From positions 303,077,468 to 303,141,467 of the forward strand of contig NC_057861.1 in the NCBI RefSeq assembly GCF_019393635.1: a stretch of DNA of 64,000 bases, written 5' to 3'. Numbering within the stretch: position 1 is the stretch's first letter; each line of letters begins with the position of its first letter. The notes under the pieces were generated by a model. That model was not told the DNA's origin. It did no database searches and worked only from the letters and a program-made list of their open reading frames with translations. Shown here one piece after another: positions 1 to 10,810 of the stretch. The position numbers were made by a program, and so were the translations under genes. The DNA comes from Dromiciops gliroides. Lineage: Eukaryota > Chordata > Mammalia > Microbiotheria > Microbiotheriidae.

Positions 1-610
1 CAAAATGTGTGGACACCCATATTGTTTCTAGTATTTGCTACCATGAAAGTGCTTTTCTCACCTAATTACAAGGTGATTTCCTGAATGGCTGGGCCAATTC
101 ACAGCTCTACTGAGAGTGTCTTAGTGTTCCTGATTTCCCTCCACCAGTTTTTTTGTTTGTTTGGTTTTTGTTTTTGTTTTTGTTTTGTTTTTTTTTTGCA
201 GGGCAATGAGGGTTAAGTGGCTTGCCTAGGATCACATAGCTAGTGAGTGTCAAGTGTCTGAGGCTGGATTTGAACTCAGGTCCTCCTGAATCCAGGGCCA
301 GTACTTTATCTACTACACCACCTAGCTGCCCCCCATCTCCAACAGTATTTTTTAAAATTTTATTATCTTTTTCACTTTAATGGTGGTAAGATGAAAACTT
401 GGAGTTGTTTTAATTTGCATTCTTCATAATTTGGAACATTTTCGTGTGGTTATTAATTTTTAATGATTTTAATAATAATTAATTTTAATTTATTGTGTTA
501 AAAACTATCTATTCATGTCCTTTGCCTACAACTGGGGACACATTTTTTAGTTTACATATTTGAATCACCAATTTATTTTTCGTTGCCAGCTCCAAAGGAC
601 TTTTTTCAAT
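1..610 (-). mobile_element. Old L1 LINE fragment, antisense
   Basis: The text follows the antisense of the marsupial L1 3' region: a degraded 'simple pattern of accessory-gene-free' UTR/ORF2 tail with the AATTTGCATT-type stretch near 410-425 and the CCAATTCACA-type stretch near 93. It is split by a SINE at 148-334. It is more diverged than the L1 at 23340-25165, so it is probably older. Recognised from memory of the L1 consensus, not by alignment. Confidence 0.55.
148..334 (-). mobile_element. Marsupial tRNA-derived CORE-SINE, antisense
   Basis: Full-length copy in antisense with a T-rich tail (148-200), the GGGCAATGAGGGTTAAG body and the CACCTAGCTGCC head. Flanks CTCCACCAG (139-147) and CTCCAACAG (337-345) look like a target-site duplication with one mismatch. 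It sits inside the older L1. Confidence 0.85.
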
Positions 611-1140
611 CGTCATTCACATAATTTTTTCTGTAGGATATGACTTGGTTAACCACTGCATCTTTTGGGGTCCTTTCTCTTCCCTTGGTTTCTATGCTGA
701 TGCTGTTGTTTTGGTTTGAGTTTTGTTTTTACCGGTTTTCATCCTGGCTGCCTGTCCACTCCTTAGATATCTTCACTGGTTCTTCATCTTGTGCAATCAG
801 TGTGTATCATACAGTTCTTTTCTTACCTCTATCTCTGTCCTCTTTCTTAGCATCCTCATCTATTTTCAGGGATTGAGTTACTATTCTCAGCAGATGGACA
901 GCCCCGATCTCTCTCTCTCCCTTGAGTTCCCGTACACCCTGGGCTTCCTATCATGTGCTCCATTGCTGATTCTCTTCTCCTTATCTGGGATATCACCCTC
1001 TGAAACAGATTTCTAGAGACCATCTACTCCTCCCCCTAAATCCTCTCAAGTTTGGAACTGAAATTGAGCTGTCCTGAGTGGTGAATATGTGAGCATATAT
1101 TCAACTAACCATCATTTGTTGTCCAGTCCCGAACCACACA
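611..1140. other. Unassigned stretch, probably CPLX4 intron
   Basis: Pyrimidine-rich sequence with no SINE and no recognised gene. Two overlapping open frames of 78 and 97 codons are low-complexity and show no family signature. It probably lies in the CPLX4 intron before the last exon. Confidence 0.4.
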
Positions 1141-1534
1141 TCACAGCTCACCTAACCACCTTCCCCAGACACCTTGCGATCTGCCCTGCCACTATTCATG
1201 TGCCTCTCCTTGTCCTCCTCCCAACTTCTACCTCTTGCTCTGGAAACAGTAATTAAATCAATTTCCATTGCTTCAGGAAAGGGATGGCAATCTACTGCCT
1301 TCTGCCTGGCTCCATTCACCATCCCTGTGACTCCCCAGACCAAAACGCACTCCCTCGACTTCTTTACACATACAAAGACACAGACATATTTGTATTTATA
1401 CACAGAGAGAGACACATGGGGTTTCCCATTATTAGGATGTAAGTTCCTCAAGGGCACGTACTGTCTGAGTTTTTAATTTGTATTCCCAGAACCTGTCATA
1501 GTGCCTAGCATATAGTAGGTACTTAATAAAGGTT
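1141..1534 (+). mobile_element. L2 LINE 3' end, sense
   Basis: The end matches the L2 3' terminus in style: TAAGTTCCTCAAGGGCACG at 1440-1458, then a 'cccagaacct...tagtgcctagcat...gtacttaataaa' ending at about 1530. The upstream part (1141-1420) is L2-like but weak. Confidence 0.55.
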
Positions 1535-1880
1535 CACAAGCTAGTAGAAGAGCCAATAGAAAGAGTAATAAAGACTTATAATTGTTTTTAAAATGGAAGA
1601 TTGGCTAGGAGCCTGGGTCAGGCTATTGTGAGGATTGAACAATTAATCATCACAACAGTTTGATGAAGAACTAATTAATCTTTTAAGCATCTAGAGGGTC
1701 AAAAAAATCTGGGCCTAGCCCATAATATTTATTATGACACTGTTGTTATTCCATGTCTCTCTTTCCCCAAGGCAGATTTCATTTTACTTCATTGTTTTAG
1801 AGTTTAAATTGTTTCTCTGAGCACCTCTGGGGAAAGAGGCCTCTGAATTCCTTTTCCACTTTCTACCTTTCTTCCTCCCA
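1535..1880. repeat. Copy A of a 340-bp duplicated block
   Basis: This stretch is repeated in the same direction at 3620-3969, and by eye most positions match. Both copies hold the run CAACAGTTTGATGAAGAAC followed by TAATTAATC and CATCTAGAGGGTC. Copy A has an imperfect inverted repeat at 1626-1655 (GAGGATT ... AATCATC). It is not one of the SINE, MIR, L1, L2 or L3 families recognised elsewhere in the window. Confidence 0.8.
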
Positions 1881-1889
1881 AATAAATAA

Positions 1890-2815
1890 GTCTTCAACTT
1901 CCTGATGACCATTTCTACCTGGTTTTTCCAATAGCACCTTGGAACTCATCATACCCCAACCACATCCCATCTTTTCCCTGGTTGGTTTGCCTGTGACAAA
2001 TCTCTCCCCACTCTCATTCTCCACTCAGCCACCAAAGTGATTTTCCTAAAGCACAGGTCTAACCATAAAACTCCTGATGTCTCAGTAAACTCTAGTGGTT
2101 TGGGGGCAGCTAGGTGGCACAGTGGATAAGTCACCAGCCCTGAATTCAGGACTACCCGAGTTCAAATCCGGCTTCAGATACTTGACACATACTAGCTGTG
2201 TGACCCTGGGCAAGTCACTTAACCCCCATTGCCCTTCAAAATAAAAAAAAAAAACCTCTAATGGTTCTCTATCACCTCCAAGATCAAATATAAAATCTTT
2301 TGCTTGTCATTCAAAGCCCTTCATAGCCTAGTGTCCCCCCTTTCCAATCTTTCCAGTCTTCTTAGACTTAACATTTTACCACCAGCCCCCATGCATTGTG
2401 GGTTCCACTGATGCCAGCCTCTTTGCTCTTCCTCTAACAAGTAGTCACTCTACCTCCTAACTTCAGGAAGTTTCATGGGCTGTGCCTCATTCATGGAATG
2501 ATGCCCCTCTTTATGCTCCTCCTCCTTCTTACATCCTGGCTTCCTTCAAGTCCCAGCTAAAATCCACCTTTTACAGGAAGACTTTCCTGATCCCTGATCA
2601 CTGATTCTAGTGCCTTTCCTCTATTGATAATTTCCTATTGGTCTTGTATATATTTGTTTTGTTTGTACATAGTTGTTCTGTTATCTTTTCCATTAGATTG
2701 TGGGATTTTCAGGAGCAGGGATTGCCTTTTGCCTTTCTTTGTAACTATCCCCAGTGCTCAGCACAGTGTCTGACACATTAATAAATGTTTGTTGACTGAA
2801 TGACTGATTATGCCT
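1890..2815 (+). mobile_element. L2 LINE 3' region, sense, split by a SINE
   Basis: Follows the L2 consensus: 'agatcaaatataaaatc', 'tttccaatctttccagtc', 'ttcaagtcccagctaaaatcc', 'caggaagactttcctgat', then 'cagtgctcagcacagtgtc' and 'taataaatgtttgttgactgaatga' at 2778-2802. The SINE at 2101-2255 interrupts it. Confidence 0.8.
2101..2255 (+). mobile_element. Marsupial tRNA-derived CORE-SINE, sense
   Basis: Starts GGGGCAGCTAGGTGGCACAG, ends in the AACCCCCATTGCC tail plus an A run. Flanked by CTCTAGTGGTT (2090-2100) and CTCTAATGGTT (2256-2266), a target-site duplication with one mismatch. Inserted into the L2. Confidence 0.88.
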
Positions 2816-3620
2816 TCCCTTTCCCCTAACTTCTCTCGCTTGTTTTTCTCTATCTCTTTTGATATAAATATAATTGTCCTAATCACTCAGACTCAAAACT
2901 TTAGGGTTATCTTTGATTCTTTCCTTTCCTTCATTTCACACATCTGACCATGTGTCAAGTCCTATTGGTTTGACTTCCACATTACCTCTATATTCCACAT
3001 TGACACTAATCTTTTTTTCCAATAACCCTAGGTTAGTGACTTTACCTCTTGGAGCCTAGTTCCTTTATCAGTGGGAATAGGTATGAGGAAATGGACTAAT
3101 TGATTTCTAAGGTACCTTCCAATTCTAAGTCTTATGACAACAAACTGATGAAGAAGGTCAGTGGGCACAGAGAAGTATGCTAGATTTATTGGCACTGAGG
3201 TTCTCTCCCAGGGAAAAAAGTATGGAGGAATAAGCTGACTAGCAAGCATTTCTAAAGCACCTACTATGTGCCAGGAATCATTACCAAACTAGAAGAAAAG
3301 CAGAAACTAAGAAGCAAAGAAAATAGACTCAATTATTACTCCCACCATCCCTGGCACAACAAACACAGGAGGCATGGTCTTGGAATCTCTACTGCCCTTT
3401 TTGAGCAATACTCTATTGTTGCCAATTTCAGAAACACACCACGAGCCATTTTCCCAATGGATTAAAATTTTTTTTCCACTTAAGATTGAAAACACCCCAA
3501 TTTTGAGAGGGCACAAGGATCTTACCCAGTGTACAATTGGCTTATAAAATATATTCCCCCAAAGCATCTTTTTGCTCTACTCCACCAAAAAAAAAAAGCC
3601 ACAAAAACAAACCACCCAGA
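2816..3620. other. CPLX4 intron with MIR-like and L2 scraps
   Basis: Mostly unassigned. 3010-3140 resembles the 3' half of a MIR-type SINE in sense, and 3240-3290 looks like an antisense L2 tail (AAGCACCTACTATGTGCCAG). No exon of CPLX4 could be found here by looking for the family's helix-coding region. Confidence 0.4.
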
Positions 3621-3969
3621 GCCTCATGAGCTAGTGGGAGAGCCACTAGCAAGAGTAATAAAGACATAAATACATTTTTAAAATGTAAGATTGGCTAGGA
3701 GCCTGGGTTGGGCTATTGTGAGGATTAGCCAATTAATCCTCACAACAGTTTGATGAAGAACTAATTAATCTTTTAAGCATCTAGAGGGTCAAAAAACCTT
3801 GGCCAGAGCCAGGGTAACATTTGTTATGACACTGTTATTATTCCATGTCTTTCTTTTCCCAAGGCAGATTTCATTTCATTGTTTTAGGGTTTCTTTCTCA
3901 GAGCTCCTCTGGGGGAAAAAAAAAGCCTTCTGGATTCTTTTTCCATCATTCACCTTTCTCCCTCCCAAA
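3620..3969. repeat. Copy B of the 340-bp duplicated block, with a perfect palindrome
   Basis: Direct repeat partner of 1535-1880. It carries a perfect 12-bp inverted repeat, TTGTGAGGATTA (3716-3727) and TAATCCTCACAA (3734-3745), with the six-base spacer GCCAAT. The arms contain GGATTA and TAATCC, the core sites of K50 homeodomain factors such as OTX and CRX. A CTAATTAATC homeodomain site follows at about 3761-3770. Confidence 0.8.
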
Positions 3970-4142
3970 GTACCTGTTCTTACTCTTACAATAGGAAATT
4001 CTTGCTCTAGTATTTTTCTAGGAGACGCTATTTTGGGGTCTGGATGACAAGCCAGTAGAGACAGATAAATTCCCTGGGAGAAGAATGTAGATGATCCTTC
4101 CTCTATATTCCCCTAAAAAGATTTACTGTTTCTTCAAAGCTT

Positions 4143-4404
4143 TATTGTTGTTTTCAGTAATTTTTCAATTATGTCCAACTCTTCATAACCCCATCTGGGG
4201 TTTTCTTAGTAAAGATACTGGAGTGGGTTGTCATTTCCTGCTCTAGCTCATTTTTTATAGATGAAGAAAATAAGGCAACCTGGGTTAAGTGACTTGCCCA
4301 GGGTCACATAGCTAGTAAGCATCTAAGGCCAGATTTGAATTCAGGAAGATGAATCTTCCTGACTCGAGGCCTGGTACTCTATCCACTGTACCACCAAATT
4401 GCCC
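4143..4404 (-). mobile_element. MAR1-type SINE, antisense
   Basis: Antisense copy with the RTE-like tail (ATGTCCAACTCTTCATAACC, GGGGTTTTCTTAGTAAAGAT, CTGGAGTGGG) followed by the CORE body and the tRNA-type head end near 4400. MAR1 is known in marsupials with an RTE-related 3' tail. Confidence 0.8.
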
Positions 4405-5142
4405 ATAGCACCACCTCACTGCCCATAAATGTATCCCCAAAACAGTCTGGTCAATCAATCAGGGACCATATTTTTCTAAGGCCACAACAATTTGGCTGAT
4501 AGCTTGAAGGTAATTCTTTCAGAGAATGACAGAATCTGAGTTGGAAATTACCTCAGTGGCCATGTAGTCCAACCCATACTGGACTGAGAATGCTTTCTAT
4601 AACATGCCAAAAATCAGTCACCCAGACTTCCCTTTAAGACTGTGCTAGCGTGGCAGCTTATCCTAGCTCTGGATAGCTCTAATTCTTGCTTTGGTTTTCC
4701 TGATATCAAGGGTGTCTCTTTAAAACTTCCCCCCATTTTTCCAATTCTGCCCTATAGGGCCAAGGAGAATAAGACTAATCCCTCTTCCATGTGACAGCCC
4801 TTTAAATAGCTATCATACCACCTGGCAACATCTCTGCCAGTCCAACTATCACCAGCTGCTTCAACTGGTCATCCTACAGCATGATCTGAAGCAAGGGTGT
4901 CAAACTCAAAGAGAAATGAGGGCCAGTAGGTCACTCATAAGCATCCCTGTGAGCCTTGTATTGACTTAGAAAACCACAAATTAATATTATCTGTGTTCTG
5001 TTGTGCTTCTTTTATTTTGTTAAATGTTTCCTAATTCCATTTCAATCTTATTCAAGTTGCACTCAGGAGGGTTGTGGTCACACTGAACCTGTGTACCTTT
5101 GTTCCTGAACACTCCCACCACACTGTTCTGGAGCTTATCACC

Positions 5143-5575
5143 TAGGTGGCATTAAGTACTGGATCTTGAGAGGGGAAGACCTAGACTCAAATCCTCTTCA
5201 GACACTTACTGGCTGTGTGAACCTGGGAAAGTCACTCAATCCACCTATCAACTTGGTTTCCTCAGCTGTCAAATAAGGTTATTAACAATGCCTACCTCAC
5301 AGAATTGTCATGAGAGTCGAATGGAATAAAATACTATAAACAAAAGAAACAAATAAAAAAGAAATGCCTTGCAAACCTTAAAGAGCTACACAAATGGGGG
5401 CAGCTAGATGGCGCAGTGGTTAAAGCACCGGCCCTGGATTCAGGAGTACCTGAGTTCAAATCTGGCCTCAGACACTTGACACTTACTAGCTGTGTCACTT
5501 AACCCCAATTGCCTCACTAAAAAAAAAAAAAGAGCTACACAAATGTTAGCTATTATTATCAATATCCTTCCAAAA
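5143..5575 (+). mobile_element. MIR/THER-type SINE, sense, split by a younger SINE
   Basis: CORE region (GACACTTACTGGCTGTGTGA), then 'tttcctcagctgtc', 'acaatgcctacctcacagaattgtcatgag', 'ccttgcaaaccttaaagagct' and an L2-like tail 'aatgttagctattattatc'. The SINE at 5397-5530 splits it. Confidence 0.75.
5397..5530 (+). mobile_element. Marsupial CORE-SINE, sense, perfect target duplication
   Basis: GGGGCAGCTAGATGGCGCAG head and an A-run tail. Flanked by a perfect 15-bp duplication AGAGCTACACAAATG at 5382-5396 and 5531-5545. Removing one flank and the SINE restores the host MIR, so the insertion history is clear. Confidence 0.93.
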
Positions 5576-5700
5576 ATGTAGTACCCAGAGCTAGACACAA
5601 TACAGCACATGGAGTCTGGTCACAGCCAAGTACGGTGGAACTATCACCTCCCTTTTCCTAGTTTTCCCTTTTCCTTTTTCCTAGCCACTATGGTCTCATT

Positions 5701-6036
5701 AGAGAAGCCTAAACTTTGGTGTCTGTGAAATAAAATGGCATCCTCAAAGCTGCCTTATCTTCATATGACTCTCAGGGCTTTGAAGCTGGCAGTGTATCAC
5801 CAGTCTCCCCTTTCTCCCTGCCCCTGCCCCTCCTCCTCACTCAGTTTCATCCCTCTTTTCTGTTCCTTCCCCACTCCTTAATTATAGATGCTCAGTACCA
5901 TCCTTCCATGAAAATCTGCCATTAGCAGCTTATTATAGCAGTCATTTACCTCTTAGTGAGACTTTAAGGTGATGCATTTTTTTCTCCTAGAGGAATGTTT
6001 ATATTAAGGCTTAGATTTCTAATTGCAGGAGGAAAG
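5701..6036. other. Unassigned intronic DNA
   Basis: No recognised repeat or exon. Pyrimidine-rich around 5800-5880. It probably lies in the CPLX4 intron. Confidence 0.35.
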
Positions 6037-6048
6037 ACATTATCCCTT

Positions 6049-6214
6049 TTTTTTTCTTTGTTTGTTTGTTTGTTTTTTGCTGGGCAATGAGGGTTAATGA
6101 CTTGCTCAGGGTCACAGAGCTAGTAAGTGTCAAATGTCTGAGGCCGGATTTGAACTCATGTCTTCCTGAATCCAGGGCCAGTGCTTTATCCACTGTGCCA
6201 CCTAGCTGCCTCCA
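6049..6214 (-). mobile_element. Marsupial CORE-SINE, antisense
   Basis: T-rich tail with (GTTT)n, body and head in antisense. Flanked by a perfect 12-bp duplication ACATTATCCCTT at 6037-6048 and 6215-6226. Confidence 0.92.
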
Positions 6215-6329
6215 ACATTATCCCTTATTAAAGGAATTTAAATCAGGTGGGGTCAAGCAGAGGGCTTTTTTGGAGAAAAGTGCTTTGCTCATTACTTAGG
6301 AATAAATCCATATACACCATGACTGCTAC

Positions 6330-6560
6330 ATGTTGTTGAGTCATTTCAGTTGTGTCTAACTCTTCATGATCCCTTTCAGGGCTTTCTTGGCAAAGAGTGG
6401 TTTGCCATTTCCTTCTCCAGCTCATTTTACAAATGAGGAACTAAGACAAGGATAAGTGCCTTGCCTAGGGTCATACAACTAGTAAGTATCTGAGGTAGGA
6501 TTTGAACTCAGATCCTCCTAACTCTGGGGCCAGTGTTCTAAGGCATGACCTAGATGCTAT
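6330..6560 (-). mobile_element. MAR1-type SINE, antisense
   Basis: RTE-like tail (GTTGAGTCATTTCAGTTGTG, TTTCTTGGCAAAGAGTGG, TTTGCCATTTCC) followed by the CORE body and a decayed head near 6555. Confidence 0.82.
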
Positions 6561-6722
6561 TTCTTCATGTTAGGAGAGACCTAACATTATTTATTTGAAA
6601 ATTAATGGTGATAATTTTTATAGTGATTTTAACATAGGAAAAATATTCTCTCTCCCACCTCCAATCACTTTGGGCATAGATAGAAAGGCGTCTTATGTTT
6701 GTAATATTATAGGACCTTACAG

Positions 6723-6870
6723 AGAGGCTACAAGGGTCAGCCTTGGAATCAGAAAGACTTGGGTTCAAGTCCTAACTCTGACACATACTAGGTATATGAC
6801 CACAGATAGCTCACTTAACCTCTCAGTATCCTAGGAGACTCTTAAGACTCAAAGTTATACAAAAGTTGTC
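6723..6870 (+). mobile_element. MIR-like SINE, sense, degraded
   Basis: Recognisable by 'ttggaatcagaaagacttggg', 'ctctgacacatactaggtatatgacc' and 'tcacttaacctctcagtatcc'. Its ends are uncertain. Confidence 0.6.
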
Positions 6871-7060
6871 ATCCTACTTTCATGGAAGGAGTTTCCATAG
6901 CAGGAGTTCCCTGTGATAATGAAATCATAGGTTTGAAACAAAAGTGGATGGATAACTAGAAAAAGAGAGATAGGCCAGCAGGCTGAGATAGATGGTTGGA
7001 TGGATAGATAGATACATGGATACAGACAGGCAATCAGGCAGAGACAGAGACATAGATGGA

Positions 7061-7432
7061 TGTAATGATTGGAATGACGCCACTTACTAGAGACTTACTA
7101 TAGGAAAGCTCCACCATGAAGGAAGGTCTTTGAGGGCAGGACCATGTGTCTTTTCTTTGGAGTCAGGAAGTGATGTTGGCTGGTGGGAGGAGGAAGGGGG
7201 AGCCGGGCGCTCTGCCTTGCTCTCTTTTCCTGGGGACGCTGGTGGAGAAGGGAGCTAGAAACATGCTCTCCCTTTAATAGATAGATGAATGTAGGCCTTC
7301 CTCTCTCTTTTTACCAAATTCTTATTCTCCTTAATAAATGCTTAAAAGCCTAACTCTTGCTAAAGCTTATAATTTATTGGTGACCACTCATTAGATATTT
7401 TAGACAAACTAGCTAGAATTTTAGTCTTAACA
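7061..7432 (+). mobile_element. Solo LTR of an endogenous retrovirus, fossil
   Basis: Starts TGTAATGATT and ends CTTAACA, with an AATAAA signal near 7332. Flanked by TGGA on both sides (or ATGGA if the terminal A is shared), as expected for a short retroviral target duplication. A relative with the same 3' half lies at 29961-30442. No internal coding part is seen, so it is a solo LTR. Age is moderate, judging by divergence from its relative. Confidence 0.75.
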
Positions 7433-7521
7433 TGGACAAACAGATGGACAGATTAGATAAAGATAAACAAAGATAAAGTGAGAGAGATAGCCACTCTTAG
7501 GTATATGGGATTTTTAAAAAT

Positions 7522-7523
<2 letters not shown>

Positions 7524-7590
<67 letters not shown>
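7524..7590. repeat. (TG)n(AG)n microsatellite
   Basis: Pure TG dinucleotides at 7524-7559, then pure AG to 7590, directly abutting the 3' tail end of the antisense SINE at 7591. It probably grew from that SINE's tail. Confidence 0.95.
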
Positions 7591-7593
<3 letters not shown>

Positions 7594-7719
7594 TTGGGGT
7601 TAAGTGACTTGCCCAGGGTCACATAGCTAGTAAGTGTCAAGGGTCTGAGGCCCGATTTAAACTCAGGTCCTCCTGACTCCAGGGTTGGTGCTCTATCCAC
7701 TGTACCACCTAGCTGCCCC
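7591..7719 (-). mobile_element. Marsupial CORE-SINE, antisense
   Basis: TAATTGGGGTTAAGTGACTT body through the ACCACCTAGCTGCCCC head. Its tail side merges into the microsatellite. No clear target duplication. Confidence 0.88.
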
Positions 7720-7864
7720 ACAAGGTATGTTTTTATGTAGAATCATTTCTACAGGATTATATAGGTTGAGACTCTGAGATATGTCACAAAGTAGAACAGT
7801 TTAATATTATTTAATAACAGAAGACCAACTAGTATTTTTTCACTGTTTTTTTTTTTTCATACAG

Positions 7865-8092
7865 AGTGAAATGGATGAGAACCAGATACAGATGGCTGGA
7901 GATGATGTGGATGTACCTGAAGATCTTCGGAAAATGGTGGATGAAGATCAAGAAGAAGAGGAAGAAAAGGATTCCATCCTTGGACAGCTGCAGAATCTGC
8001 AGAACATGGACTTAGATACAATCAAAGAAAAGGCCCAAGCCACGTTCACTGAAATTAAACAAACAGCAGAACAAAAATGTTCTGTGATGTGA
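7865..8092 (+). CDS. CPLX4: Complexin-4, last coding exon (partial gene)
   Basis: Complexins bind assembled SNARE complexes and control vesicle fusion. CPLX3 and CPLX4 are the retinal ribbon-synapse forms and carry a C-terminal prenylation signal. The exon follows a polypyrimidine tract and TTCATACAG (acceptor AG at 7863-7864). It reads [15 protein letters not shown] and continues in one frame for 75 residues to a TGA at 8090-8092. The protein ends in CSVM, a CAAX box of the farnesyl type. From memory it is nearly identical to human CPLX4 across this exon, including the acidic EEEEEK run and the [10 protein letters not shown] stretch. The SNARE-binding central helix and N terminus are in earlier exons, which I could not find in the 7.8 kb to the left. 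CPLX3 fits less well, because the sequence follows CPLX4 at the positions I can recall. RAX follows downstream on the same strand. Confidence 0.95.
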   Translation, partial: SEMDENQIQMAGDDVDVPEDLRKMVDEDQEEEEEKDSILGQLQNLQNMDLDTIKEKAQATFTEIKQTAEQKCSVM

Positions 8093-9650
8093 GAAAGATA
8101 GGAACTGGGATAGTCTGGCAGACAAAGGGTCTCTATCCAGCTGAGGGGGTAGGATTATTGTGTGGCGTTTTGAAAAGCAACATGTATCTAAAATAGTGAC
8201 TAGAGTGAGAGAGACAGAGCTGCTAAAGCATCAGACGAACTTCTGGTTCTGTAGACCATGTAGCACCTTGTTGATGCCAGAAGATATTTTACTTTAAAGG
8301 TATAAATTCCTACATTTGTAAGGTGCACAAACCACCCTATTTAATGAAATGTCCCTTAGAATAATTAGTGAGTCACGGGGAAAACAAAGTAGAATTCTTT
8401 CTCAAGTTCTCTCCTACTCATTGATTCATATTGACTTGTATCTGTATTGGGTCTGAAAAAGGTGCACAAAAGGCAGGTGTGATAGATCATATGCAAGCTG
8501 CTAACATTGCTAGACTGACTACAATTCCCTTGTCTATTGTTGAAGAGGGGTCCAGGCATTGTTCCTCATGCCAACCTAAATAGAAGGTACTGAGAGAATG
8601 TCAAGTAATCATGGAGTAAGAAAAAGGCCAACTTCGAATTTCTCAGTCACATTCTGCAAAAGGCCCGTGTCATCTTCAACACCCATCTCAACTGGACTGG
8701 ATTTTTCATCATGTTGGCTCCAGAGTCAGATGGGAAGTCCCCTCCCCTTTCTCCCATTAGATGTAGAAAGTCCTCTTTCTCCTACTAGACATAATCCTGC
8801 TGTCCCACCTCCCTACAGTATGGAGTGAAATGGAGGGTTCTTGATGATTTGGGGGGATTTGAGGTATAATTCAGCAACAGCATGACCCTACAAAAAAGGA
8901 AGGAAGAAGCAGCTGCTCTTGATCAAGAAGAATCCTCCTGGCCCACAAGAATCCAGGATGCTCTGAGGCCCTGGAGAGAACAGATCTCATGCTCAGAGAT
9001 GAATGTTAAAGCTGTTATTTCTTGAAATGACACCCCTTCTCTCACCCCAATGCCCTCTTTTTCATTATTGTGACAAACTTCTTTGTCCTACTGTCCCTGT
9101 CACCTCAAATACAAAAAAAAAAAAGCCCTTGAATGGAAAAAGGAGACATTAAGTATGTCTTTTGAACTTTCAAACTTTTTATTTCTGTTAAATTACTTCT
9201 CCTCTATGATCCTTATTTTCTCTGTCTGCAAATTGAGGGGATCTTCTAGCCCTAATAGTCTATGGCTCTTTGATTCCTCTTTGCTCAAATTCCTGATATA
9301 AATGAATTTTGGGAGTTAATAATATTGTGCAGATCTTCTCAGTCTCCTTAAATGGCCTCTATATTTCTATTTCCTGATTGGCTATCTCCACCAATTGACA
9401 CCTAGGATTAGTCAGGAAATTTGTCATTACAGAAGTGATTCTCACTAATGGAATGGGACTCTGGTATCTCTTCTGATATGGGATGGATTTTTAATAACTA
9501 TTTTATAATTTAATTAATTCCAAAGTTCAGATCAAGGAATTGGGAGGAGCAGAGTGCTTGAGTTGCGGGGGCGGGGGGTGGGGGGGGGTGGACACCCAAG
9601 GTAGACATTCCCTTCTTCAGAGATAATCAGCAACTGGTCTCTTATAGTCT
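8093..9650 (+). other. CPLX4: CPLX4 3' UTR and downstream flank
   Basis: No canonical AATAAA was seen in the first kilobase after the stop, so the 3' end of the mRNA cannot be set. No SINE or other recent repeat lies here, which fits an exonic or constrained region. A G-rich tract at about 9565-9592 could form a G-quadruplex. Confidence 0.45.
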
Positions 9651-9679
9651 TAGAGAGTTGTCTAATTTACTGATAGGTG

Positions 9680-9920
9680 GTCAATCAGTAATTCAACAAG
9701 CATTTATTAAGTGCTTACTATGTATCAACTGCTGTGGGATACAAAGCATTGGAAATACAAAGATGGGCAAAAACGTGCTGTTTTTATTACCATTTTATAG
9801 TTAAGGAAATGTAGGCAAACAGTTTAAGCGACTTGTCCAGTAAGTGTCTCAGGCTGGATTTGAACTCAGGTCTTCCTGACTCCAGACACTCTATTCACTG
9901 TGATATCTAGCTTCCCTAAT
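9680..9920 (-). mobile_element. L2 tail next to a MIR/CORE-SINE, antisense
   Basis: 9685-9780 is the antisense L2 3' terminus (CAACAAGCATTTATTAAGTGC, ACTATGTATCAACTGCTGTG). 9785-9918 is a CORE-type SINE in antisense (GGATTTGAACTCAGGTCTTCC, ending TATCTAGCTTCCC). Confidence 0.65.
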
Positions 9921-10660
9921 ACCCAATTCTTCCATATTGTTAGTCCTGGTAATATACTTCTATGTGTTGTTGGGGGTTTTTTGGGGGGGGGTGTGGGAAG
10001 GGTATGCTCTTGATAACCCTATAAGATAATAAGTTGCAGAGATGTTGACCTACACAGGTAGAGGGAATTTCCTCTACTAATGGAACAGAAAATTCTGTGG
10101 CTGACACTTGAAACCATTGCCTGGGAGATGGAATGAAGAATTTTTGATAGAAGCACAGCAGTGGCCACCTATGGAATGAATGAGATGACTACCAGCACTG
10201 CTTCTGGTTTGTTTGTCACCCCTCCAAAGGAGTTCTATAGCTCTAACAGCACCAAGCCAAGGTTCTGCTTGTAGTCTTCTTGTCATTTGTGTGGAAGAGA
10301 ACAGAAAAAACCCTATCTCTTTTCCAGGGATATTCCCAGCCTAGGACTGGCCTTTTGGGTAGTCCAAGTAGGCAGCCACCCAACTAGCCAACTCTCAAAA
10401 GGACCTTCTCAACCACAAATATTCCCTTACTGACTTGTCTGTTATACCCATTCCTTCCTTCAAATTCTCATTGTCTCCAGAAAGATCAATATTGAAATGT
10501 ATGTATATTACTAATAGGACTAATATAGTAATCATCATTTCTAGAGTAGAATGTCTTTGTTTGATTAAAGAGAACAAGTTCTAGAAGGAATGAGACCCAG
10601 GGCACTGGATAGATGAGTTTGACACAGGGCAGAAAATTCTCTAAAAACTTCTCTTTAAAT
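9921..10660. other. Unassigned intergenic DNA
   Basis: No gene and no confident repeat. There is a G run near 9983-9993. Short open frames here have no family signature. Confidence 0.35.
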
Positions 10661-10666
10661 AATACT

Positions 10667-10810
10667 TTTTTTTTGGCAGGGCAATGAGGGTTAAGTGGTT
10701 TGCCCAGGGTCACACAGCTAGTAAGTGTCAGGTGTCTGAGACTGTATTTGAACTCAGGTCCTCCTGAATCCAGGGCTGGTGCTTTATCCACTGTGCAACC
10801 TAGCTGCCCC
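10667..10810 (-). mobile_element. Marsupial CORE-SINE, antisense
   Basis: Short T tail, GGGCAATGAGGGTTAAGTGG body, AACCTAGCTGCCCC head. Flanks share TAAATAA (about 10655-10661 and 10811-10817). Confidence 0.9.

Larger units (their letters stand above)
4510..5700 (-). mobile_element. L3/CR1 LINE pieces, antisense, split by other repeats
   Basis: 4510-4880 follows the antisense L3/CR1 3' region (agtccaaccc, GATAGCTCTAATTC, TTCTGCCC, ATCCCTCTTCC, GTGACAGCCCTTTAAATA). It resumes at 5555-5660 (ATATCCTTCC..AAATGTAGTACCCAGAGC). Between them 4881-5135 is unassigned and 5143-5575 is MIR-like. Confidence 0.7.

Noticed and set aside
2103-2251. tRNA gene
   Set aside because: The SINE heads keep tRNA-like promoter boxes but have no complete cloverleaf; they are retroposons.
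7524-7590. CRISPR-like or satellite array
   Set aside because: It is a simple dinucleotide run; no regularly spaced repeats with unique spacers exist in the window.
1-7860. Earlier CPLX4 exons in the left part
   Set aside because: I looked for the central-helix coding region expected before SEMDENQ and found nothing convincing, so none is annotated.
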